Part shown: one piece after another, positions 1 through 9,194 of the stretch
Layout of the letters: every line of letters begins with the position of its first letter
How positions within the stretch are numbered: the stretch's first letter is position 1
Assembly (NCBI RefSeq): GCF_000346465.2
Contig: NC_034012.1
Coordinates: 18,216,548-18,280,547, forward strand
DNA length: 64,000 nucleotides
Direction: 5' to 3'
Source of the DNA: Prunus persica
Taxonomy: Eukaryota > Streptophyta > Magnoliopsida > Rosales > Rosaceae
Made by a program: the position numbers and the translations under genes
The notes under the pieces: generated by a model
Database searches by the model: none
What the model saw: the letters and a program-made list of their open reading frames with translations, nothing else
Told to the model about the DNA's origin: nothing

Positions 1-900
1 ATTCCCGACTGGTCCAGTCTTGATATGCCGACGTGGTTGCTGGAATCAGCCAGGGAATAAGCGGTGTTGGACAGTTTTTTAGTAAACTTTCGGGAGCTCG
101 TTTGGACACCTCCGGCCACCAGATCTTTCGAATCTGGTATGATTTTCTATCCTTTCAACGTGTTCTAGCTGCTGGTTGTGTTATTTTTAAGAAATTTCTG
201 CATTTAATTAGTTGTTTAAGCGATTGAAGTTTTGGCCAGTTTCGGCATTCGATTCCGGCCACTTCCGGCCACTTTTTGGGGTAGGTCCAAGAACAAAAGT
301 GATTCCAAATAGGTTGTTTTACCTAGTATAGGAAGCTGGGTTTCCAATTTTGAAGATTTCCGACTACCGAAAATTGATCAAGCCACCCACACGCAGCCAG
401 CAAGTGTGGCGGTGCGTGGACTGCATAGTGAGGTCGCTCTTAGTCCTAGAATGATTCTGGTGTCGTCATGAGCGTGCAGGAATTCGCGATCTCAATTTGG
501 ACAACGTTTGAGCCCCGATCGGATCTCGCATATTGTGCGATTTCTTGGTTGGATACATTTGAACCGTTGGATCGTAGTTATTCAAGAATATGTCAATCTA
601 GACAATTCTCAGATCGTGTAGGATTCAATGAATAGGAAATAGGAGTCCCGGATGCTCCGAAAAGGCCAACCCTAGGGCTAGGTTTACAATAATTGTCCGA
701 TCGTGCGATCGTGAGTAGTCTGACCGTTCGATCGAGACCAAACTCTCGAGACATGTGTCCTAGGCATGTTAAGACCTCTAGGAACTCTTGGATTGGAATT
801 TTGAGGTCGTGGACATCACGGAGTCCTTGGTTGACTTTTTGGGACTTATCGCTTTTTAAGTCCCGAGGCACTCCTAGAGCGTTCTAATCATTGGAAAGGT
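1..900. repeat. TE-derived sequence homologous to part of the CACTA element at 54 kb
   Basis: No gene is supported here. About 110-690 aligns in order, on the opposite strand, with 54620-54020 inside the large CACTA element. Shared blocks include the GGGGTAGGTCC stretch near 280, ATTGTGCGATTTC at 534, and ACCGTTGGATCG near 562. The match is seen directly and is imperfect throughout. I infer a related element or a sequence shared between elements. The short reading frames here are not gene-like. Confidence 0.6.
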
Positions 901-1377
901 TTACATAGGCTTAAGAATGACTTCAAATACAATGCATGCACTTCTATGAGCCCAGGCCCAGGACTTTGGATTAATTAATGAGGATGAGCTCCATGTGATA
1001 TGTTTGAGCCTTTAGAAAGCTCATGTGCGTGCGAGTGTTCACTTGGTTTTGTTGTAGTTCTAATTTCATGATTTTATGTGATTTCGAGATGAGTATTTAA
1101 TTATCTGTTTATTTATCACCTATTTATATATGTTCATATGGTTAATTGTGTGGTAAGAGTATAAATACAATATTGAAATGTTATGCTAAGCAGAGATCGA
1201 GATAGTTAACAAATTAGTCAAGTATTTAGTGTATATACATATATTTAGTAGTTGAAAAGGATGAATCTTAGCTTTTGGCTTTTATCAGATTATGATATAA
1301 TATATATATGTATATATTTTAAGTTTAGTGAGACATCTATTTGAAGTTAATTAATGACGAGTTATAGTTTTCATTTT

Positions 1378-1416
1378 AAACCCCCCCGGGGGGGCCCCCC
1401 CCCCCCCCCCCCCCCG
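1378..1416. repeat. C/G homopolymer tract
   Basis: A run of C, then G, then more than 20 C in otherwise AT-rich DNA. Such a tract is unusual in a plant genome and may be a sequencing or assembly artefact. Confidence 0.8.
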
Positions 1417-1429
1417 TTGCCTTGAGACA

Positions 1430-2640
1430 GTTTGTTATTTTGATGATGCCCCACGAATTTCGAGGACGATTGAACCTTGTGATGCGAGGATTACAGCTCA
1501 TATTGAAGTGCTATCTCTGAGACCTGCGAGGATTGCGACTCAGATTGAAGTGTTATCTCTGAGACCTGCGAGGAATGCGGCTCGGTTAACTTTATGATTC
1601 CGAGACCTGCGAGGATGGAATTGACGGACTAACATTGGAATTGACGGATTATTATTGGAATTGACGGATATATGAAATTGATGGCATATATGGAATTGAC
1701 AGTATTAAAGAAATTGACGAATAAGAAATGGGGGTACGCCTAGGTGAAGAGAATTTAAGTTCTGAGATGCTTTTAAACTAAATTGAGAATTTTATACAGT
1801 TACCATTATTTTCTTAAGCGTCACTTTTGTTTTACAAGTGATAGATGGATATATATATATATATATATATATTTATTTATTTATTTATTTATGAACTTTA
1901 CTTGAATTCGATATAAGGGTGTTCTTAGCTTATAAATCTTTAACTTATTTTATTTTATTTTAGTATGTTTATTTTATCTTTATCTTTTATTATTTTATGT
2001 AGTATTAAATATCTTAAGTTTTTCTAGGATATTTTGCCCCACGAGTCTTAGAGTTATCTGGACCGTGGGAGCGATGATTGCGAACTAGGTTGACCAGATG
2101 TCTCTTGAGTCCAGTGAGGATTACAGGTCAGGACGTGTCACCATTGGTGTCACGAGAAATTGATGGTTATGGCTTTCCAAGCATGCTTACTTGATATAGA
2201 TGTTTTTATTTCTTTGTTTGAATATATATTGCCATGTGAGAAATGCCAGGAAGCTTGGAACAGGAAGTTGAGATGAAATTAGAGAACTACGTGTGGCTTG
2301 ATCCCTCAATAAGGGTACGTAGGCAGCCTATAGTTACAAGGTGCAGCCACGAGTTAGAATGTTTGAGATTACCAACATAGTATTGCTGTTCTGAAAGTTG
2401 AGATGAATTTTATTAGCAGATTGATTTATTCGTTTCACTGAGGCCTAAGGCCATAATGTTGTGATGCTTGATTTCCTGGATATAAATTGGTATATGCTGA
2501 ACGCTTGAGAAATTTTAAATGTTTGATGACAGATGAAAATTTTGGGGAATAAGTAAATTACAGGGAAAACTCTGCCGAATTTTTAGGCAACAGATAATAT
2601 TATTTTTAAAGTGGATTGTTAGTTAAAGGGCAGTTTGGTC
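1430..2640. mobile_element. Probable Ty3/gypsy-type LTR remnant
   Basis: The stretch contains phrases typical of plant gypsy LTRs: GATTACAGGTCAGGACGTG near 2120, and TGATCCCTCAATAAGGGTAC near 2300 followed by GTAGGCAGCC. No gag-pol coding region is visible and no LTR boundary or target duplication was found. The assignment rests on remembered LTR style, so it is tentative. Confidence 0.4.
1490..1725. repeat. Two adjacent degenerate minisatellites
   Basis: From about 1490 to 1615, a GAGACCTGCGAGGAT-like unit recurs three or four times. From about 1615 to 1725, a GGAATTGACGGAT-like unit recurs about seven times with drift. Neither is coding. They lie in sequence that looks like an LTR or internal region of a retroelement. 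Confidence 0.65.
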
Positions 2641-2759
2641 TTTGTGCCTGGCATTAGCCAGGTGTCAAATACTCACAGGGTCCGGCTCGGATTTCAAAAT
2701 GGAATTTGGGTCGGGTCCTGTCAGAACAACTTTCTTTTTTCACTTCAATTTTTTTGGTC

Positions 2760-2815
2760 TGTATATAACTCACTTTTTTGAACTTTCCCAAGTCCAAAAA
2801 AGTGAGTTATATACA
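2760..2815. repeat. Perfect 21-bp inverted repeat with 14-nt loop
   Basis: The left arm at 2760-2780 is the exact reverse complement of the right arm at 2795-2815. The right arm is the conserved start of each unit of the following tandem array. The hairpin therefore marks the array's left edge and suggests an inverted junction. Confidence 0.8.
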
Positions 2816-3334
2816 CATAAAAAATCTAAAATATGTTGATTAAATAGTAATTGCTTTCTTTTTTCATTTCATGTGGTGGTACTCGATCATAAATCCTGAT
2901 AATTTACTACTGTGAAATCTGATTGGATGCTTCATCACGCAAAAACCTTTATATACTCTTTTTCAACAACAAAAGTTCTATCATTTTTTCCCTTGATAAA
3001 CTACAAACCTCATGAAAAAGAAAGTGAAATTAATTTTAATTAGAGTGACACTGATACAAAACTGTGAGGCCGTGTCTACTGATGTTGTGATTTTTGTAAT
3101 TACTTTTTTTTTTTGAATCTTGAGAAGGGTTATATTTTCTTGAATGAGTCAGACATAAAGAAACATAAACATCCAATCTTTTAATTAGTGCAAATATGTG
3201 TTTTGCCCACATTTACGTATCTCTTGGTTTTATTTATTTTCCTTTCGTTTGTATATGCATTGACATTTGGAATAAGTTTAATTGTTTTGTTTTGTAATAT
3301 GTTGTATATTGTGGTAGATCTTATATCATAAAAA

Positions 3335-3559
3335 ATGGAGGGTCTAACATGCTTGAAGATGAGATGTCCACATGTTGGTTGCCTTGCTGTCGTTGGCCGA
3401 TATATGATCAATATGTTGGCTTCTGAAAAAGATAATTGCAGGTATTCTCAATATCTTCTTAAGTCTTATAAAGAAAGCAGCAACAAGATATATGTGGCTT
3501 TTGATTATAATATATGCAACATTAATCATCTATCAATTCTTTTGGGCTATACATGGTAA
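3335..3559 (+). pseudogene. ARIADNE-like RBR ubiquitin ligase exon fragment (array copy 1)
   Basis: The 74-codon open frame has Cys-Leu-Lys-Met-Arg-Cys-Pro-His, then VVGRYMINMLASEKDN, then YLLKSYKESS. This resembles the start of the in-between-RING (IBR) region of plant ARIADNE proteins, where a CP-x-x-x-C pattern precedes VGQDMI, LAS-x-ED and RYLLRSY. Later zinc-binding residues and the rest of the protein are absent. I infer a captured or duplicated exon that is no longer functional. The family match comes from recalled motifs, so it is moderately sure. Confidence 0.55.
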
Positions 3560-4204
3560 AAATTGTAGTCGAATAACTTTCTAGCTGGGTTGATTATAAT
3601 CAAGTCCCGATAATTTTTAACTTGTTGAGGTATTCAATCAGTAAGCTTCCCAAGTAGCAAAAAGTGTGTTATATACACATTAACAAATATGAGGTCTATT
3701 TATTAAATAGTAATTGCTTTCTTTTTTTCACTTCATGTGGTGGTACTCGATCATAAATTCTGATAATTCATTTGTTAGCTTACCTTTCAAATTTAATTGG
3801 ATGCTTGAACAAGCAAGCACCCTTAGATACTCCCGTTCAACAACGTAAGTTCTATCATTCTTCTTCCCTTGTTAAACTAAAAACCTAATGAAAAAGAAAG
3901 TGAAATTGATTTTAATTCGGGTGGCACACAACTGTGAGGCCATATCTACTGATATTGTGATTTTTGGTGAAGACTTCTTTTTTTTCTTGACAAGGATCAT
4001 ATTTTCCTGAAGGAGTCAGACATGAAGAAACATAAACATCCAATCTTTTAATCAGTGCAAATATGTGATTTGCACATAGTTACATATCTCTTGGTTTTCA
4101 TTCTTTTCTTTTTATTTGCATATGGATTGACATTCGGAATAAACTTAATTATTTTGCTTTGCAATATGTTATACATTGTGGTATATCACATATCATGACA
4201 AATG

Positions 4205-4425
4205 AAGGAGGTTCGAACATGCTTGAAGATGAGATGTGTGTGTTTGTTGTCTTCCTACAGTTAGTCGAGACATGATAAATATGTTGGCTTCTGAAGAAGA
4301 CAATCACCAGTATTCTGGATATCATCTTTAGTTTTATAGAGAAAGTAGCTGCTAGATATATATGGCCTTTGATTATAATTTATGCAACATTAATCATCTA
4401 TCAATTTTTTTAGGCTACACATTAA
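4205..4425 (+). pseudogene. ARIADNE-like exon fragment (array copy 2, broken)
   Basis: The same exon as at 3335 is recognisable in LASEED-type and RYSQY-type segments. The CPH segment is altered and stop codons interrupt the frame, one of them near 4329 (TTTAGTTTT). This is the most decayed copy. Confidence 0.5.
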
Positions 4426-5084
4426 GATGGTAAAAATTGTAGTCGAACAGCTTTCTGACTGGGTTGATTAGACTCAAGTCCCAACAATTACTGACTTGTT
4501 GAGGTATTCAGTCGGCGAGCTTCCCAAGTCCAAAAAAGTGAGTTATGTACACATTAAAAAAATCTGAAGTCTGTTGATTAAATAGTAACTACTTTTTTTT
4601 TTTTTTTTACTTCTTGTGGTGGTACTTGATCATAAATCTACATAATTTATTTGCAGCTTACCTTTCAAATCTTGATTGGATACTTCAACGAGCAAAAATC
4701 TTTAGTATCTCGCTCAACAACATAAGTTTTATCATTCTTCTCCCCTTAATAAATTAGAAACCTAATGAAAAAGAAAGTGAAATTGATTTTAATTCGAGTG
4801 GCACACAATTGTGAGACCATATATTGATGTTATGATTTTTTGTAATGACTTTTTTTTTAAATCTTGAGAAGGATTATATTTTCATGAAGAAGTCAAACAT
4901 AAAGAAACATAAACATTCAGTTTTTCAATTAGCACAAATATGTGCTTTGCACATAATTACGTATCTCTTGGTTTTATTTCTTTTTATTTCTTGTCATTTT
5001 CATATGCATCGACATTCGGAATACGCTTAATTGTTTCCTTTTGCTATCTGTCGCATATTATAGTGGATCACATATCATGAAAAA

Positions 5085-5277
5085 TAAAGGAGTATTTAAC
5101 ATATTTGAAGATGAGATGTCTCTTGTTAGTTGTCTTGCTACCATTGGTTGTGACATAATCAATATATTAGCTTCTGACGAAGATAAGCACAGGTATTCTT
5201 GTTATCTTCTTAGGTCTTATAGAGAAAGCAGTAAGGAGATATATGTGGCTTTTGATTCTTTTGGGCTACACATTTAG
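5085..5277 (+). pseudogene. ARIADNE-like exon fragment (array copy 3)
   Basis: The frame retains a variant of the VGRDMIN segment (CDIINILASDEDKHRYS) and LLRSYRESSKEIYVAFD. The CPH cysteine-proline motif is lost. It is a decayed copy of the same exon. Confidence 0.5.
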
Positions 5278-5935
5278 ATGGTAAAAATAGTAGTCGAACA
5301 ACTTTCTAGCAGGTTGATTAGAATCAAGTCCCGACAATTACTGACTTGTTGAGGTATTCATTTGGCAAGCTTCTCAAGTCCAAAAAGGTGAGTTATATAC
5401 ACATTAAAAATCTTAAGTATGTTGATTAAATAGTAACTGCTTTCTTTTTTTCACTTCATGTGGTGGTACTCAATCATAAATCCTGATAATTTCTTTAGCA
5501 ACTTACCTATCAAATTTGATTGCATGCTTCAGCGAGCAAAAACCCTTAGATACAACCGTTCAACAACATAAATTTTATCTTTTTTCCCCCCTTGATAAAC
5601 TAGAAACCTAATAAAAAAGAAAGTGAAATTGATTTTAATTCAAGTAGCACACAATTGTGAGGCCATATTTACCGATGTTGTGATTTTTTATAATAATTTT
5701 TTTTTAAAAATTTTGAGAATGATTATATTTTCTTGAAGAAGTCAGACATAAAGAAATATAAATATCCAGTCTTTTAATTAGTGTAAATATGTGCAAAGCC
5801 ACATATTTACGTATATCTTGGTTTTATTTTTTTTTCCTTTCCTTTGCATATGCATTAACATTTGGAATAAGTTTAATTGTTTTGTTTTGCAATATGTTAT
5901 ATATTATGATATATCATATATCATGAAAAATTAAG

Positions 5936-6163
5936 GTGGGCCTAATATGTTTGAAGATGAGATGTCCACATGTTGGTTGTCTTGCTGTTGTTGGTCGAGA
6001 CATTATCAATATATTGGCTTTTGAAGAAGATAATCGGTGGTATTCTCGATATCTTCTTAGGTCTTATAGAGAAAGCAGCACCAAGATATATGTAGATTTT
6101 GATCATAATGTATGCAACATTAATCATCTATCAATTCTTTTAGGCTACACATTAAGATGGTAA
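5936..6163 (+). pseudogene. ARIADNE-like exon fragment (array copy 4)
   Basis: A 75-codon frame with MRCPHVGCLAVVGRDIINIL and LLRSYRESSTKIY. It is the copy closest to copy 1 and has no internal stop, but no flanking coding exons are seen. Confidence 0.55.
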
Positions 6164-6458
6164 AAATTGTAGTTGGGCAACTTTCTGGTTGGGTTGATTA
6201 GAATTAAGTCCCGACAATTACTGACTTGTTGAGGTATTCAGTCGACAAGCTTCCCAAGCCCAAAAAAGTGAGTCACACATTAAAAAATCTAAAGTCTGTT
6301 AATTAAATAGTAACTACATTCTTTTTTTTACTTCTTGTGGTGGTACTTGATCATAAATCCACATTATTTATTTGGCAGCTTACCTTTCAAATCTGATTGG
6401 ATTCTTCAGCGAGCAAAAACCTTGAGATACTCTCGTTCAACAACATAAGTTCTATCAT

Positions 6459-6690
6459 NNNNNNNNNNNNNNNNNNNNNNNNNNNNNNNNNNNNNNNNNN
6501 NNNNNNNNNNNNNNNNNNNNNNNNNNNNNNNNNNNNNNNNNNNNNNNNNNNNNNNNNNNNNNNNNNNNNNNNNNNNNNNNNNNNNNNNNNNNNNNNNNNN
6601 NNNNNNNNNNNNNNNNNNNNNNNNNNNNNNNNNNNNNNNNNNNNNNNNNNNNNNNNNNNNNNNNNNNNNNNNNNNNNNNNNNNNNNNNNN
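6459..6690. other. Assembly gap (232 N)
   Basis: A run of N inside the fifth unit of the tandem array. Collapsed or missing repeat copies here cannot be excluded. Confidence 1.
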
Positions 6691-6934
6691 TAATGAATTT
6701 TTTTTGTCTGAGAAGGGATTATATTTTCTTGAAAAGTCAGCCCATAAAGAAATATAAACATTCAGTCTTTTAATTTATGCAAATATGTGCACACAATTAC
6801 CTATCTCTTGGTTTTATTCTTTCTTTTCTTATCATTTTCATATGCATTGACATTCTGAATAGTCTTAATTGTTTCGTTTTGCAATATATTGTATATTGTG
6901 TTGAACCCACATATCATGAAAATAAAGGAGTTAA

Positions 6935-7145
6935 CATGTTTGAAGATGAGATGTCTCTTGTTGGTTGTTTTGCTGTCATTGGTTGAGACATGATCAATAT
7001 GTTGGCTTCTGAAGAAGATAAGTGCCGGTATTCTCGATACCTTCTTAGGTCTTATAGAGAAAGTATCAAGGAGATATATGTGACTATTGATTATAATATA
7101 TGTAGCATTAATCATCTATCAATTCTTTTGGGTTACACATTAAGA
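6935..7145 (+). pseudogene. ARIADNE-like exon fragment (array copy 5, broken)
   Basis: The exon is visible, but a TGA interrupts it at 6984-6986, directly after the AVIG segment. The downstream part (DMINMLASEEDKCRYSRYLL) continues in the same frame after the stop. Confidence 0.5.
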
Positions 7146-7312
7146 TGGTAAAAATTGTAGTTAAGCAACTTTCTGGCTGGGTTGATTAGAATCAAGTCCC
7201 GACAATTATTGACTTTTTGAGGTATTCAGTCATCAAGCTTTCTAAGTCCAAAAAAGTGAGTTATATACACATTAAAAAAATTTGAAGTATGTTGATTGAG
7301 TAGTAATGGTAT

Positions 7313-7425
7313 GAAATTCTCCCCAACATGGGAAGTGTGTACCATGAGTTAGGTATTGCATTTTCAATGAAATTGTCTCCTACATGGGAAGTGTATACCC
7401 ATGAGTTAGGTATTGAATTTTCAAT
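7313..7425. repeat. Tandem duplication of about 56 bp
   Basis: 7313-7368 and 7369-7425 are near-identical copies, each carrying ACATGGGAAGTGT and ATGAGTTAGGTATTG. The pair lies just past the end of the large array. It is non-coding. Confidence 0.8.
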
Positions 7426-7747
7426 AACACACTTATCAAATATGGGAATCCACAATTGGTATCCATTCTCAAACTCCTAAACCTTGAACCAAACAGATCC
7501 TTGTAGCATAGTAACTATCATTTTAAAAGCGTATGATACCAAATTAGAAGTATATTTATTTGTTTCACTCATAAGAAAAAATTAGGGTAATTTTCACATT
7601 ACTACCTTGAAGTTTACCGAGTTTCAGCATTTACTACATGAAATTGTTTTCGTCTCAGTCCTATACACAAAGTTGATTTTCCTACAACTTTCATACCTAC
7701 TACCGTTAGTCTTTTCTTTAACAAGTCTGTTAACTACTGACGTGTTA

Positions 7748-8141
7748 GAGCATCTCCAATCGATATGCTAATATGCCAGGTGGAGTTTTAACGGTAAAAT
7801 TTGACATCATAAAATGCTCCAACTGAAGAGTTAATGCTAACAAGGATTTGAAGACTGGCATCTCAACGTTATTTTTTACAGCAACCAAAATGAGGCGTCA
7901 TTTCTTGTTTTAATATTTTTTTTTTACTTGAGGGTATCATCTCACTATGAAAACAAGAGCTGTTGTCTTTATCTTTAATTGAATTTTTTACTCTTTCACA
8001 TTAATGTGTGGGTCCAATTACAATAAAATAGGGAATAAAATTGACATATTAGTTGGAATAGGATACTGGATGTCAGATGCAACATCAGCAGTCAAAATCA
8101 AATTTTACATTTTGAATTTTACATCTTTCTTGGAGATGCTC
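7748..8141. mobile_element. PIF/Harbinger (Tourist)-type MITE, 394 bp
   Basis: The terminal inverted repeats are GAGCATCTCCAA at 7748 and its complement TTGGAGATGCTC ending at 8141. They are flanked by the trinucleotide TTA at 7745-7747 and 8142-8144. A TTA target duplication is the hallmark of PIF/Harbinger elements. The interior is AT-rich and has no credible gene, so the element is non-autonomous. Confidence 0.85.
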
Positions 8142-8328
8142 TTAGTAGATAGGCCCACAAATTATTTATATATAAAAAAAATTAGAAGTAAAAAAAAAAA
8201 AAGTCCATCTTTCTCTCTCTTGCCTCCTCTCTTTTTTCTAATTACCCAAGCAAAAAAAAAAGGGAACAAATTAATCAAATTCTAAAAAAAAAAGGGATCA
8301 AACACATTAAAAAAAATCATCTACTAAG

Positions 8329-8727
8329 AGCAACTCCAGCCTGCACGGGCAAAGGGGGAGTTAGGCCCAAAACGGCCTTCTAGTGGACAAATGGTGCTCG
8401 GGCTGAGGGTGAGCTCCACAAGCTTGGGTTAGGCCTTAGGCAAAACCAACATTCAGTCTAGCTTGAGTTTGCTGACGTTAGCAACAAAAAAAATTAAAAA
8501 AAATACTAAAAATGTCAGAATTTTTAAAAAATAAATACTTAGTCATATTTTTCACTTCCCACATCAAAACTCTATACAAATTCATTTCTTCATATCTTAT
8601 GTGAATAGTGATTGCCATGGCAACGGGTGAAAACACGCATTACTTTTTGCGAGGGCAGCCACTATTCACATAAAAGTAGCTGTCCTCCCCCCTTGCCATG
8701 ACAAAGGACAAATGGGTGAAGTTACTC
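8329..8727. mobile_element. Second, more diverged MITE
   Basis: The left end GAGCAACTCCAGCC at 8329 pairs imperfectly with the complement of GGGTGAAGTTACTC ending at 8727. Flanking triplets are TAA and TGA. Inside is a perfect inverted repeat, TGTGAATAGTG at 8600-8610 and its complement at 8660-8670. The arrangement is typical of an aged Tourist-like MITE, but the boundaries are approximate. Confidence 0.5.
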
Positions 8728-8920
8728 TGAGCTAAAATTTGGTAACCTTAAAATAGTAAGTGAAAATCACCGAAAAATTTATTTAAATGAACAAAAGCGA
8801 TTTATTTTAACAAAAGTTGACCCCAATGGTGCTGAACCGGGCCTTGCGGGCCGGGCAGACGAAGGGATTCGGAGTAGGGTTCAAGTTCGAATCTGCTCCC
8901 AAATAAAACCCTGGTAGCGC

Positions 8921-9053
8921 TCTCTCTCTCCCCCTCTCCCTCTTCCTCTCTTGCTGAAGCTCAGTTCCCTTCTTCAGTTGCTACCAGTCTCTCTTTCATT
9001 TTGTCTGAAGAAAATCGCTCTTTTTCTCTGTCTCTGTAAGAGAAGAAGAGAAG
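8921..9053 (+). promoter_or_regulatory. CBP80 5' leader, CT-rich
   Basis: The stretch before the start codon holds several CTCTCTC runs (8921-8945) and an AAACCCTGG motif at 8908, similar to telo-box elements of plant housekeeping genes. No clear TATA box is visible, which fits a broadly expressed gene. The transcription start is not determinable here. Confidence 0.4.
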
Positions 9054-9146
9054 ATGAGCAGTTGGAAGAGTCTTCTTCTTCGAATTGGCGAGAAATCTCC
9101 CGACTATGGCACCTCCTCCGACCCCAAAGAACACATTGTTCGTACC

Positions 9147-9194
<48 letters not shown>

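Larger units (their letters stand above)
2795..7305. repeat. Degenerate tandem array, unit about 850-880 bp, with ARIADNE-like exon copies
   Basis: The conserved block CCAAAAAAGTGAGTTATATAC recurs near 2794, 3656, 4530, 5383, 6262 and 7250. Each copy is followed by TGTTGATTAAATAGTAA and a TGGTGGTACT block. This gives five full units and a truncated sixth. Every full unit also contains an exon-like piece near 3335-3555, 4205-4425, 5090-5270, 5936-6163 and 6935-7140. The unit spanning the N gap appears longer, so its true size is uncertain. Confidence 0.85.

Noticed and set aside
6387..6761. Open frames spanning the N run
   Set aside because: The apparent continuity comes only from unknown bases being read as X.
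8874..8900. Possible tRNA or tRNA-derived SINE (GTTCGAATC resembles a B box)
   Set aside because: No matching A box, cloverleaf or poly(A) tail could be drawn; it lies in the CBP80 leader region.
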